From the NCBI RefSeq assembly GCF_018128225.1, contig NZ_CP072377.1, positions 992,001 through 1,056,000 of the forward strand: DNA of 64,000 bases, written 5' to 3'. Both the position numbers and the translations under genes were made by a program. This document shows positions 9,838-17,789 of this stretch, one piece after another (the stretch's first letter is position 1; each line of letters starts with the position of its first letter). Origin of the DNA: Leptotrichia sp. oral taxon 218. Lineage in GTDB: Bacteria > Fusobacteriota > Fusobacteriia > Fusobacteriales > Leptotrichiaceae. The notes under the pieces are model-generated. The model did not search any database. It was not told where the DNA came from and saw nothing but the letters and a program-made list of their open reading frames with translations.

Positions 9838-10692
9838 CTAACTTTCCAAAATTTCAATAAAATTAATAAATTCTTGAACAGAAAATTCTTCTGCTCTAGC
9901 TAGTTCTGTTTTTCCAACTTTTTTCAAGCATTCTTTTACAAAATCTTTTGAAAATCCTAAATTCGATAAATTATTAGAAATGCTTTTTCTTTTATTCGAA
10001 AACGCTTCTCTCAAATATTTAAAATATTTTTTTTCTAAAATTTGACTTTCATATTTTTTATCTTTCAAAATTTTTATTCCTAAAAAAGCTGAATCAACTT
10101 TTGGAATTGGATCAAATTTTTCTTTTGGAACTGTAAATAAATATTCTGCTTCAGCGTAAAACTGCACTGCATGAGTAAGCAAACTCATATTTTTACTATG
10201 TGGCTTAGATGAAATTCTCTCCGCAACTTCTTTTTGAACCATTAAATAAATTTCAGAAATATTTTCTCTATATTCAATCAATTTATTTATAATCGGCGAA
10301 GTTATGTAATAAGGGATATTTGCCACAACTTTCACATTTTTCTTATTTCTCAAAAATTCAGATAAATCAACTTCCAAAAAATCTTTATGAACCAAATCGA
10401 AATTTTCATATTTCCCAAATTTTTTTTTCAAAATTGGAATCAAATCGTCATCTATCTCAAACGAAGTCAAAAATTTAGAATTTGTTATCAATTTTTTCGT
10501 CAAAAATCCAAGTCCTGGACCTATTTCCAAGACTTCTGTATTTTTATCAATACTTGCTATATCTAAAATTTTATCAGATAATGAACTGTCATTTAAAAAG
10601 TTTTGACCATATTTTTTTTTAGTAACATAATTTTTATTATGATTATGATTATAATTATGATTATGATTATAATTTTTTTTTATTTTTTTCAA
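9838..10692 (-). CDS. rsmA: 16S rRNA dimethyladenosine transferase RsmA (KsgA)
   Basis: 284 residues. It dimethylates two adjacent adenosines in helix 45 of 16S rRNA late in 30S assembly. The SAM-binding motif VLEIGPGLGFLT lies near residue 60, and the catalytic NIPYYIT motif near 125. The C-terminal helical domain ends in the expected ARAEEFSVQEF block. The N-terminus carries an unusual Asn/His/Tyr stretch (residues 8-21, two copies of YNHNHN) before the usual KKYGQNFL start of the fold. Normal family members begin only a few residues before that motif, so the stretch is an addition. The next upstream gene is hpt, 30 bases away, and the two probably share a transcript. Confidence 0.95.
   Translation of the reverse strand: MKKIKKNYNHNHNYNHNHNKNYVTKKKYGQNFLNDSSLSDKILDIASIDKNTEVLEIGPGLGFLTKKLITNSKFLTSFEIDDDLIPILKKKFGKYENFDLVHKDFLEVDLSEFLRNKKNVKVVANIPYYITSPIINKLIEYRENISEIYLMVQKEVAERISSKPHSKNMSLLTHAVQFYAEAEYLFTVPKEKFDPIPKVDSAFLGIKILKDKKYESQILEKKYFKYLREAFSNKRKSISNNLSNLGFSKDFVKECLKKVGKTELARAEEFSVQEFINFIEILES
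10636..10671. repeat. Perfect 18-base tandem duplication inside rsmA
   Basis: The unit ATTATGATTATGATTATA occurs at 10636-10653 and again at 10654-10671 without mismatch. On the coding strand it encodes YNHNHN twice. As the unit is a multiple of three, copy-number change would alter protein length but not frame. Confidence 0.9.
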
Positions 10693-10722
10693 AATTTCTC
10701 CTTTAAAATACTCAAAAATAAA

Positions 10723-11277
10723 CTATTCAAAAACTGATGGTTCTGCGATTCCAATATATTCAAGATTTCTATATTTTTCATCAAAATCTAAACCATATCC
10801 AACAACAAATTCATTCGGAATTTGAAATCCAACATATTGAACTTCCACTTCCACTTCCCTTCTTTCAGGTTTGTCTAAAAGTGTACAAAGTGATACTTTT
10901 TTAGGATTTCTGCTACCTAAAATTTGTAAAATTTTCTTTAATGTAAATCCTGAATCAATTATGTCTTCCACGACTAACACATTTTTCCCACTTATCGTAC
11001 TTCTCAAATCTTTTAAAATTTTAACTTCTCTAGTAGTGTGAGTTCCTTCGCCATAACTAGACGCTTCAATAAAGTCAATTTCAAGCGGCAACTTTATCTC
11101 CCTAATCAAATCAGCCATAAATACCACTGACCCTTTTAACAATCCAATTACTATTAACGGAGCATCTTCATTCTTAAAGTCACGAGTTATTTTTTCTCCC
11201 AGTTCTTTTACTTTTTTTGAAAGTTCTTCTTTAGTTATCAACTGTTTTTTTATTCCAAATTCAAAATTATTATTCAT
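10723..11277 (-). CDS. hpt: Hypoxanthine phosphoribosyltransferase
   Basis: 184 residues, the usual size. It salvages hypoxanthine and guanine using PRPP. The PRPP-binding loop VLVVEDIIDSGFTL lies near residue 100. The early block VIGLLKGSVVFMADL and the late VGYGLDFDEKYRN are both family hallmarks. The start ATG follows an AAGGAG-like site. It precedes rsmA by 30 bases on the same strand. A purine permease of the NCS2 type is encoded at 36468, which would supply substrate. Confidence 0.95.
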   Translation of the reverse strand: MNNNFEFGIKKQLITKEELSKKVKELGEKITRDFKNEDAPLIVIGLLKGSVVFMADLIREIKLPLEIDFIEASSYGEGTHTTREVKILKDLRSTISGKNVLVVEDIIDSGFTLKKILQILGSRNPKKVSLCTLLDKPERREVEVEVQYVGFQIPNEFVVGYGLDFDEKYRNLEYIGIAEPSVFE

Positions 11278-11356
11278 TTTTCTCCTTAATTTTATTTTTT
11301 TGTTATTATTTTTTTATTTTATTTTATTTAATTAATAAATATAAAAATTAAATATA

Positions 11357-11381
11357 GAAAAAGGAGCAAATTATGCCCCTT
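11357..11381 (-). terminator. Intrinsic terminator of the infC-rpmI-rplT operon
   Basis: On the minus strand AAGGGGC, a seven-base loop, then GCTCCTT forms a 7-bp stem with one G-T pair, followed by TTTTTC. It begins 17 bases after the rplT stop. Confidence 0.75.
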
Positions 11382-11398
11382 ATTTTAAATTAAAACTA

Positions 11399-11743
11399 TT
11401 ATTTAACTTTTTCTACCAATTTTGCAAATTCTGCAGGATTGTTTAATGCTAAATCAGCTAAAACTTTTCTATCTAATTCAATACCAGCTTTTTTAAGCCC
11501 GTTCATGAATCTTGAATAAGAAACTCCGTTTAATCTGGCAGCGGCATTAATTCTAATAATCCATAATTCACGCATTTTTCTTTTTTTCTGTTTTCTATGT
11601 TCAGTTGCGTAAGCCATTGCTTTTTTAACTGCTTCATTAGCTTTTCTATAATTTGATTTTATTGATCCTCTATAACCTTTTGCTTCTTTTAAAACTTTTT
11701 TATGTCTTTTTCTTCTAACTATTCCTGTTTTTACTCTTGGCAT
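11399..11743 (-). CDS. rplT: Ribosomal protein bL20
   Basis: 114 residues. bL20 binds 23S rRNA early in 50S assembly. The start [16 protein letters not shown] and the block [18 protein letters not shown] are diagnostic. AGGAGG precedes the ATG. It is the last gene of infC-rpmI-rplT. In Firmicutes L20 also represses this operon by binding the leader mRNA; the leader upstream of infC here has an attenuator (see there), so the same circuit is plausible. Confidence 0.98.
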   Translation of the reverse strand: MPRVKTGIVRRKRHKKVLKEAKGYRGSIKSNYRKANEAVKKAMAYATEHRKQKKRKMRELWIIRINAAARLNGVSYSRFMNGLKKAGIELDRKVLADLALNNPAEFAKLVEKVK

Positions 11744-11806
11744 TTTTTTTCCTCCTTGATTTCTTAAATTCAGCCTATTTTTAATCTCTTATTATTTTTT
11801 AACTAA

Positions 11807-12013
11807 CTATCTTCCTTCTTGTCCAGCTAAAACTTTTTTGATTTTTCTTTCTGCACCTTTAGGAACAATCGCATCTTGTCCTAATCTTTTCTTTCTCTTA
11901 TGAGATTTTTTAGTTAAGATATGACTTTTTCCTGAATGTTTAATAGAAATTTTTCCACTTCCTGTAACTTTTACTCTTTTTTTTGTTCCTTTATGTGTTT
12001 TCATTTTTGGCAT
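11807..12013 (-). CDS. rpmI: Ribosomal protein bL35
   Basis: 68 residues, very basic, starting [20 protein letters not shown], which is diagnostic of bL35 in the 50S subunit. An AAGGAGG site lies before the ATG. It is 45 bases after infC and 63 bases before rplT, the conserved order. Confidence 0.97.
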   Translation of the reverse strand: MPKMKTHKGTKKRVKVTGSGKISIKHSGKSHILTKKSHKRKKRLGQDAIVPKGAERKIKKVLAGQEGR

Positions 12014-12058
12014 TTTTTTTCCTCCTTAAAAATTAAATTGCTCTTTTATTTAATTTTA

Positions 12059-12583
12059 TTATTTTTTTGGTGATAATAAAATAAATTTTTGCACTTGTTC
12101 TTTTCCATATTTTTTTTCTACAACAGCAAGTTCCTCAAAATGACTTGCAAATTCATCCAACACTTTGATTGCAGAATCTGCATGTAATCTTTCTCTACCT
12201 GTAAGTCTTAAACTAACTTTTACTTTATGGTCTTTTTCAATGAATTTTTTAATTTGAGAAATTTTTGTTGCTTTATCATGCTCATCAATATGAGGTTTTA
12301 TTCTAATTTCTTTTACAACAATATTTTTTTGCTTTTTCTTATTTTCTTTTTCTTTTTTTGTTTTCTCATATTTAAATTTTCCATAATCCATAATTTTACA
12401 AACAGGTGGTGTTGCATTTGGTGAAATTTCAACTAGATCCAATTCTTTCTCCGCCGCAATTGCCAAAGCCTCACGAACAGACAAAACTCCAAATTGTTCT
12501 CCGTCATCACCAATGACTCTTATTTCCCTTGCTCTGATTCTTTCATTCATTCTAGGTTCATCAAATTTATTAGTTCCTCTTAT
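12059..12583 (-). CDS. infC: Translation initiation factor IF-3, probable AUA start
   Basis: IF-3 keeps 30S free and checks start codons. The N-domain begins MNERIRAREIRVIGDDGEQFG and the C-domain ends VQKFILLSPKK, both typical. No ATG lies near the ribosome site. AGGAGG occupies 12592-12597. The in-frame GTG at 12592 overlaps that site and cannot be used with it, whereas ATA at 12583 sits eight bases downstream, the ideal distance. I therefore place the start at ATA, giving 174 residues. Rare AUU, AUC or AUA starts are known for infC in other bacteria, where IF-3 discriminates against them and so limits its own synthesis. The start is inference from spacing; the gene call itself is certain. 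Confidence 0.93.
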   Translation of the reverse strand: MRGTNKFDEPRMNERIRAREIRVIGDDGEQFGVLSVREALAIAAEKELDLVEISPNATPPVCKIMDYGKFKYEKTKKEKENKKKQKNIVVKEIRIKPHIDEHDKATKISQIKKFIEKDHKVKVSLRLTGRERLHADSAIKVLDEFASHFEELAVVEKKYGKEQVQKFILLSPKK

Positions 12584-12812
12584 AAAGAACACCTCCTAAA
12601 TTTATTAAATTTCTTAAAATTAGAATTTAATCAAATAAAAAACAAGATATAAGAAACATCTTGCTCAAAATAGTTATTAAAATTCATATATCAAAAAATT
12701 TGATATTAAAATATATATTTAAAAAATAACTATAAACCTAACTCATCTCAAAATTTTTAAAATACATGATGGAAAGGTGAGAAACAACATTTCTACTTCT
12801 AATTTAATATTA
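12584..12812 (-). promoter_or_regulatory. Long structured 5' leader of infC operon (L20-leader-like)
   Basis: About 230 bases lie between the predicted transcript start and infC. The stretch has a perfect 8-bp inverted repeat ATATCAAA/TTTGATAT (12688-12706) and a terminator-like hairpin further down (12634-12665). Firmicute infC operons use a leader bound by L20 that ends in such a terminator. The sequence fits that layout, but I cannot prove that it folds as the known L20 leader. Confidence 0.6.
12634..12665 (-). terminator. Attenuator hairpin in infC leader
   Basis: On the minus strand CAAGAT, a nine-base loop, ATCTTG is followed by TTTTTTTTATTT. It sits between promoter and coding region, so it would stop transcription before infC unless an alternative fold forms. 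Confidence 0.65.
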
Positions 12813-12819
12813 CTAAATA

Positions 12820-12848
12820 ATTCTATCATACTTTTTATATTTTTGCAA
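12820..12848 (-). promoter_or_regulatory. Promoter of infC-rpmI-rplT
   Basis: Read on the minus strand: TTGCAA (-35, 12848-12843), 17 bases, TAGAAT (-10, 12825-12820), with TGA just before the -10 (extended -10). Strong sigma-70 type. Confidence 0.75.
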
Positions 12849-12912
12849 GTATTTTTTTATATTTTGTTTTACAACTCTCAATTTTATTTTTTTATATTTA
12901 TTTTTTTAGTTC

Positions 12913-12940
12913 TTTACATTTAAAAATTTTGTGATATAAT
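12913..12940 (+). promoter_or_regulatory. Promoter of tcdA
   Basis: TTTACA at 12913-12918, 16 bases, TATAAT at 12935-12940 preceded by TGA (extended -10). The gene starts 38 bases later. Confidence 0.7.
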
Positions 12941-12977
12941 AAAGAAAAATTCAAAAGAAAAAAAGGAAGGTGGTCAA

Positions 12978-13733
12978 ATGAATCAAGTATTTTCAAGATT
13001 TTCAATGTTAGTCGGAGAAGATAATATAAAAAAATTGCAAAATTCAAAAGTTATTATATTTGGAGTTGGAGGTGTTGGCTCTTATACGGTTGAAGCTCTT
13101 GCGAGAAGTGGAGTTGGTCATATTACGATGGTCGATTTTGATGAAATTTCAGAATCTAACATAAATAGACAGCTTCATTCACTTCACAGTACAATTGGAA
13201 AATCTAAAACAGAAGTTATGAAAGCTAGAATTTCTGATATAAATTCTGAATGTGAAGTAGACCTAATTAAACAATTAATTTATACTTATGAAGATATAGA
13301 AAAAATATTTGAGAATCAAAAATATGATTTTGTCGTTGACGCCATTGATGTTATTACAAGCAAGGTGAATTTAATTGAATTTTGTGTAAAAAACAAAATA
13401 AAAATCGTATCTTCTATGGGATTTGGAAACAAAATGCATCCAGAGATGATTGAGATTGCAAAAATAAAGAATACTTCGGTTTGTCCAATGGCTAGAACAA
13501 TCAGAGGAATTTTGAAAAAGAAAAGAATTACAGATGTTCCTGTTGTTTTTTCAAAAGAAATTCCACTTGTTCCAAATAAATCTGAATTATTTAAAGAGGA
13601 GTTGCCGACAGAATTTAGAAAAAATAACGAAATGCCAAGAAAATCGACTCCAGGAAGCAACGCATTTGTGCCAGGAACTGCTGGACTTGTTCTTGCTTCT
13701 TATGTCGTGAGAAAAATTTTAGAGATAAAATAA
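12978..13733 (+). CDS. tcdA: tRNA threonylcarbamoyladenosine dehydratase (ThiF/E1-like)
   Basis: 251 residues. TcdA uses ATP to cyclise t6A37 of tRNA to ct6A. The nucleotide-binding GVGGVGSYTVEALARSG lies near residue 30. The E1-fold block VDFDEISESNINRQLHS and the late block STPGSNAFVPGTAGL are family hallmarks. GGAAGGTGG precedes the ATG. Similar ThiF/MoeB proteins exist, but the absence of a C-terminal rhodanese domain and of neighbouring thiamine or molybdopterin genes favours TcdA. Confidence 0.9.
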   Translation: MNQVFSRFSMLVGEDNIKKLQNSKVIIFGVGGVGSYTVEALARSGVGHITMVDFDEISESNINRQLHSLHSTIGKSKTEVMKARISDINSECEVDLIKQLIYTYEDIEKIFENQKYDFVVDAIDVITSKVNLIEFCVKNKIKIVSSMGFGNKMHPEMIEIAKIKNTSVCPMARTIRGILKKKRITDVPVVFSKEIPLVPNKSELFKEELPTEFRKNNEMPRKSTPGSNAFVPGTAGLVLASYVVRKILEIK

Positions 13734-13767
13734 AATAAAACATAATAGATATTGAGGTGATATAAAA

Positions 13768-14649
13768 TTGGAAATAAATAATAAAAAATTTAGTAAAAAA
13801 GATTTAACTATTATAATTTTAGTTGTATTAGGAATACTTTTATGCATTTTCGGATTGATGGATAAAATTTTTGAGCACACAGTTTTTGATTTTTTTAAAA
13901 ACTTGACTCGACCTTATTTAGATAAAACTTATAAAGAGTCGCAAAGATTGTTTTTAACTCTTTCGCTTTTAAAAGGAGCGGCAGATGTCATCGAAGGAAG
14001 TACTGTCAATGTAAATATGATTTTAGGAATGCAAATTGAAGTTGGAGATATAATTCAACCTGTTTCCGATATGATAAATATCATTTGGAAAATTTCTCTA
14101 GCAAGTGTCGTAGTTTTAAAAATTCAAACTATTTATCAAGAAATTTTTCGAGTAAAATTGGCTACAATACTTATATTTACTTCGCTAGTTTCTTATTTGC
14201 CATATACTGTTTTCAAAAATAGCGTTACGGAAATATTTAAAAAAATCTCAAAATATGCTTTTTTCGTTTTAATTTATATTTATGCAGTAATTCCTGGAAC
14301 AATTTTTGTAAATTCTATGATTTCAAATTATTTCGAAAAAGAATACAAAACTCCTGCAATTGTCCATCTAAACCAAAATTTAACTAAACTTAACAATGTA
14401 AAGGACAGTATGCTCTCTTTAGACCAAAACAAAAGTATTTTTAACATTCCTGGTCAGATAGACAGTGCAAAACAAAAAATTAATAATTTTTCAACAGAAA
14501 TTAATAATGTTTCTCACAGCATAATGGAAAATGCACCAATTATAATTGGAATAATTTTACTTACGAGCATTGTTTTCCCTTTACTTTTGATGATTTTACT
14601 CTACAAACTGACAAAATCTATTATTTTTGAGAAAATCTTAAAATCTTAA
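13768..14649 (+). CDS. Membrane protein of unknown function
   Basis: 293 residues, TTG start 7 bases after GAGGTGAT. An early hydrophobic segment covers about 15-30, two more lie near 105-120 and 130-150, another near 165-185, and a final one near 255-280. Between the last two, residues about 190-250 form a polar, helix-prone stretch (NLTKLNNVKDSML..., QKINNFSTEINNVS) that looks like a periplasmic coiled coil. I recognise no family. It follows tcdA by 34 bases and ends at a strong terminator, so the pair may form one transcript. Confidence 0.65.
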   Translation: MEINNKKFSKKDLTIIILVVLGILLCIFGLMDKIFEHTVFDFFKNLTRPYLDKTYKESQRLFLTLSLLKGAADVIEGSTVNVNMILGMQIEVGDIIQPVSDMINIIWKISLASVVVLKIQTIYQEIFRVKLATILIFTSLVSYLPYTVFKNSVTEIFKKISKYAFFVLIYIYAVIPGTIFVNSMISNYFEKEYKTPAIVHLNQNLTKLNNVKDSMLSLDQNKSIFNIPGQIDSAKQKINNFSTEINNVSHSIMENAPIIIGIILLTSIVFPLLLMILLYKLTKSIIFEKILKS

Positions 14650-14658
14650 ATTTAAAAA

Positions 14659-14696
14659 AATATGCTTTTAAATTTTTTATTAAAAGCGTATTTTTT
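14659..14696 (+). terminator. Intrinsic terminator after the 13768 gene
   Basis: AATATGCTTTTA and TAAAAGCGTATT form a 12-bp stem with one T-G pair, followed by TTTTTT. Confidence 0.85.
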
Positions 14697-14706
14697 ATTA
14701 TTTGAA

Positions 14707-14735
14707 TTGAAAAAAAAATAAATATATATTATAAT
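14707..14735 (+). promoter_or_regulatory. Promoter of htpX
   Basis: TTGAAA (14707-14712), 17 bases, TATAAT (14730-14735). Transcript start would be about 50 bases before the ATG. Confidence 0.7.
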
Positions 14736-14792
14736 AAGATGTAATAAAAAATAGAAAGAAAGGATAAATAAAACAGAAAGGAAAGATTTAAT

Positions 14793-15653
14793 ATGTTCAT
14801 AAACACTTTAAAAACAGGATTTTTGATGTTTGCATTAGTCTTTTTATTCACATTTATTGGGGGACTTTTAGGAAATCAGCAAGGTGCTTTAATTGGTCTT
14901 TTAATTGCTGCCGCAATGAGTTTTTACAGCTACTGGTTCAGCGATAAAATGGTCATAAAAGCATACCGTGGTCAGCCAGTTACAAGCGCCTCTAATCCAA
15001 GATTATATAAAATTGTCCAAAGATTAGCGCAAAATGCAGAACTTCCTATGCCTAAAATATATATCGTCCCTGAAAGACAGCCAAATGCATTTGCAACTGG
15101 AAGAAATCCTCAAAATGCAGCAGTTGCCTGTACGCAAGGACTTTTGGAAATAATGGACGACAACGAACTTGCAGGGGTTTTAGGACATGAACTTGGTCAT
15201 ATAAAACATCGTGATATTCTAATTAGTACAATTGCTTCAACTTTTGCAGGTGCCATTGCAAATATTACAAGATTTTTACCTTATTTTTCAAATTCTGGAG
15301 ATAATCGAAGAAAAAATAATAATGTAGGTTTAATTATGCTTGTTTCAATACTTGCGCCAATAGCTGCAATGATTATTCAAATGTCGATTTCAAGAAAAAG
15401 AGAATTTATGGCTGATGAAGCTGGAGCAGAATTTTCTGGAAATCCGTTGTATTTAAGAAATGCACTTATAAAATTGGAAAATTACAGTCAAGCCATTCCA
15501 ATGGAAAACCAAAATCCTGCAACGGCAAACATGTTTATAATAAACCCACTTGCAAATATCGGCAAACTTCAAGATCTTTTTAGAACTCACCCTGCAACTG
15601 AAGATAGAATAAGAGAACTTGAAAAAATGGCAAGACAAAAAAACTTATTATAA
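14793..15653 (+). CDS. htpX: Membrane zinc metalloprotease HtpX
   Basis: 286 residues. HtpX (peptidase M48) degrades damaged inner-membrane proteins, with its active site in the cytoplasm. Two hydrophobic segments span about 9-25 and 28-46. The zinc motif GHELGHIKHRD lies near residue 132, and the third ligand glutamate is in REFMADEAG near 207. A further pair of membrane segments (about 150-165, 180-198) flanks it. AAAGGAAAG precedes the ATG. It has its own promoter and is followed after 48 bases by a small membrane protein that may be co-transcribed. Confidence 0.95.
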   Translation: MFINTLKTGFLMFALVFLFTFIGGLLGNQQGALIGLLIAAAMSFYSYWFSDKMVIKAYRGQPVTSASNPRLYKIVQRLAQNAELPMPKIYIVPERQPNAFATGRNPQNAAVACTQGLLEIMDDNELAGVLGHELGHIKHRDILISTIASTFAGAIANITRFLPYFSNSGDNRRKNNNVGLIMLVSILAPIAAMIIQMSISRKREFMADEAGAEFSGNPLYLRNALIKLENYSQAIPMENQNPATANMFIINPLANIGKLQDLFRTHPATEDRIRELEKMARQKNLL

Positions 15654-15701
15654 AATTATTTAAAACAATTAAAACAAAAATATAAAATGGAGATTTAGTT
15701 T

Positions 15702-16091
15702 ATGATTAGTACATTTGCTTTTTTATCGCTACTTTTAATATTTGTAAGAATTTATTCTATTTTATCGCTACTATTTTTAGATCAAAATAGAACAAAATTT
15801 GCAGAAAGAGTGACGATTTTAACATTGCTGTTTGAAGTTTTAGTAATATTTCTTTACACTTTTTTCAGCAATTCATTTAAATTTTTACTTCCCCCAGTTT
15901 TTATGCTTATAAAAACTTCGAAGTTTTTTATATTTAAAAATTTTTCTTTATTATTTTTAATATATTCTATTATAAATATATTTTTGATATTTACATTTAA
16001 TTCCCAAAGTATATTTAAATTTATAAACAGATTTTTTATTGGAGTTATTTTACTTACAAATATTATTTATGGATTTTTATTAATAATGTAA
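15702..16091 (+). CDS. Small hydrophobic membrane protein, unknown
   Basis: 129 residues, ATG after TGGAGA. Almost the whole sequence is hydrophobic, with about four likely membrane segments (near 3-25, 38-58, 80-100, 106-127). Phenylalanine, leucine and isoleucine dominate and there are no recognisable motifs. It lies directly downstream of htpX and upstream of a strong terminator, so co-transcription with htpX is likely. No family assignment. Confidence 0.6.
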   Translation: MISTFAFLSLLLIFVRIYSILSLLFLDQNRTKFAERVTILTLLFEVLVIFLYTFFSNSFKFLLPPVFMLIKTSKFFIFKNFSLLFLIYSIINIFLIFTFNSQSIFKFINRFFIGVILLTNIIYGFLLIM

Positions 16092-16099
16092 AAAAAAAG

Positions 16100-16137
16100 A
16101 TTGTCTTAAAAGTTAAACTTTTAGGACAATTTTTTTA
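16100..16137. terminator. Bidirectional terminator between convergent genes
   Basis: ATTGTCTTAAAAG and CTTTTAGGACAAT pair over 13 bp with one wobble. T-runs lie on the right for the plus strand, and an A-run on the left serves the minus strand. Confidence 0.85.
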
Positions 16138-16148
16138 TAAAATTATTT

Positions 16149-16367
16149 TTACATATTATCTTGCTTTTCTAAAATTGCATTTACTTCTTCAACAATAATA
16201 TCAGGATTTAATCCATGAGCTGCAATTCCTTCTCCAAGAGTCTCAGCGCTTGAAATTATGCAACCTACACATCCAAGACCATATCTCATAAGAACTTGAG
16301 CAATAATTGGATAATTTTCTACAGCTTCCATAATATTCATATCTTTTGTTACTTTTGGTGTTACCAT
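16149..16367 (-). CDS. DUF1858 redox-disulfide domain protein
   Basis: 72 residues. I start at 16367 because AAGGAG lies nine bases upstream; the in-frame ATG at 16376 abuts that site. The sequence MVTPKVTKDMNIMEAVENYP, then GLGCVGC, matches the small domain found alone or next to hybrid-cluster proteins, where the CxxC is thought to be redox-active. No hybrid-cluster gene is in the window. Likely cytoplasmic. The biochemical role of stand-alone copies is not established. Confidence 0.85.
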   Translation of the reverse strand: MVTPKVTKDMNIMEAVENYPIIAQVLMRYGLGCVGCIISSAETLGEGIAAHGLNPDIIVEEVNAILEKQDNM

Positions 16368-16488
16368 TTTTTTCATCTCCTTAAATTATAATTTGAATTT
16401 CAAATATTTTTAAAATTATTATTTTTTTATAGTATATCAAATAAAAATTATTAAGTCAAATAATTTTTGTATAAAATAAAGATAGAAA

Positions 16489-16615
16489 GTGAACTACTCC
16501 CGCTTTCAGAAGCGGGAGCTTCTTGGGAAGTATCTGCTTTTGCTAGCCAAATATATTTACCAAGCTCTTCGGGCAGTCCCTGCCCTGTCTTCTTTTATTT
16601 TCCTAATATTCCAAC
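16489..16615 (-). ncRNA. Predicted TnpB guide RNA (omegaRNA/reRNA) scaffold
   Basis: In this family the RNA guide derives from the 3' end of tnpB plus the right end, with the guide taken from the flank. Here the region after the stop holds a GC-richer patch (ACAGGGCAGGGACTGCCC) and the terminal hairpin ending in GTTCAC. The predicted guide would be the host sequence just beyond, about 16470-16488. The 5' limit of the scaffold is not visible and may extend into tnpB. Confidence 0.5.
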
Positions 16616-17700
16616 ATCAATTTTCCAATGTTTTTTATATTCAATGCCGCATTGTAATCTCTATCAATTTCAATCCCACAGCACTCACATCTATAACTTC
16701 TTTCTGTTAATTTCAGTTTCTCTTTAATGTTTCCACATTTACTGCAAGTTTTCGATGACGGAAACCACTTATCTATCTTCAAAAATTGTTTTCCTAAAAA
16801 CATCAATTTATACTCAAGCATTCTCAAAAACATTCCCCATCCATTATCTCCGACACTTTTTCCAAAATTTAATGCCTGGCTCATCCCTTTCATATTCAAA
16901 TCTTCGACAACCACAGCATTATATATTTCAGACAATTTTTTCGATAATTTATGCAAAAAATCTCTTCGACAATTTTTGATATACTCATGTAATTTTGATA
17001 TTTTCATTTTTTGTTTATACCAATTTTTAGAAAATCTCACTTTTCTTGATAATGATTTCTGTAATTTTTTCAATTTTTTCTCCAGCATTCTAAAATATTT
17101 TGGATAATCAGCTCTTTGGTTTTCAGAACTGACAAATAATTCAGACATTGAAAAATCAAGTCCAATTACTTTATCATTACTTGGTATTTTTTGAATTTCT
17201 TTTTCAAATTCTGTCAAAACCGAAACATAATAACTTCCATTGCTGTTTGTCAATGTTACCGACTTTATTTTATAATCCTTTGGTATTTCTCTATGATATT
17301 TCAATTTTACTTTTTTCAATTTTGGCAAAACTAAATATTTGTTTTCCTCAATTCGTATCGAATTATTCACACAATTTGTCGTGTAACTTTTAACACTAGT
17401 CTTTTTAGATTTGAACTTTGGAAACTTCGCTCTCTTTTGAAAAAAATTCGTAAACGATCGTTTTACATTCAATTGAGCATTTGAAAGTGCCAAGCTGTCC
17501 ACTTCTTTCAAAAATTGATTTTCACTTTTCAAACTGGCAGGTGTAATTATTTTATTTTTTCCAGTTTCTTCATAAATTTTATTCGCAATATGCAAAATCG
17601 TATTGTAAACAAAACGAACACATCCAAAAGTCTTATTTATCAACAATTCTTGCTCTTTATTTGGATAAATTCTGTATTTGAATGCTAAATTATATTTCAT
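16603..17700 (-). CDS. tnpB: RNA-guided endonuclease TnpB (IS605 OrfB)
   Basis: 365 residues, ATG after AAGGGGGTG. TnpB cuts DNA guided by an RNA from the element's right end. The N-terminal helix-turn-helix-like region (FKYRIYPNKEQE) is intact. The RuvC residues are all present: aspartate in VIGLDFS near 182, glutamate in VVVEDLNMKG near 265 and aspartate in DRDYNAALNI near 348. Between the last two lies a four-cysteine zinc ribbon (CSKCG ... CECC). Length is about normal, with no stop or frameshift, so the protein looks active. It lies between a DUF1858 gene and sod and is unrelated to both. Confidence 0.92.
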   Translation of the reverse strand: MKYNLAFKYRIYPNKEQELLINKTFGCVRFVYNTILHIANKIYEETGKNKIITPASLKSENQFLKEVDSLALSNAQLNVKRSFTNFFQKRAKFPKFKSKKTSVKSYTTNCVNNSIRIEENKYLVLPKLKKVKLKYHREIPKDYKIKSVTLTNSNGSYYVSVLTEFEKEIQKIPSNDKVIGLDFSMSELFVSSENQRADYPKYFRMLEKKLKKLQKSLSRKVRFSKNWYKQKMKISKLHEYIKNCRRDFLHKLSKKLSEIYNAVVVEDLNMKGMSQALNFGKSVGDNGWGMFLRMLEYKLMFLGKQFLKIDKWFPSSKTCSKCGNIKEKLKLTERSYRCECCGIEIDRDYNAALNIKNIGKLMLEY

Positions 17701-17789
17701 AAAATTACACCCCCTTTTGATTTTGAATATTATTTTAATTATTTTTTTAGAAATTTTATTATTTATAACTTCTCTTCAATATTTTATAC

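Noticed and set aside
10636-10671. Phase-variation switch in rsmA
   Set aside because: The repeat unit is 18 bases, so gain or loss would not change the frame.
12590-12592. GTG as the start of infC
   Set aside because: It overlaps the last base of the AGGAGG ribosome site, so ribosomes bound there could not use it.
16467-17393. Plus-strand ORFs across the TnpB element
   Set aside because: Antisense shadows of tnpB and of the right-end hairpin; composition is not protein-like.
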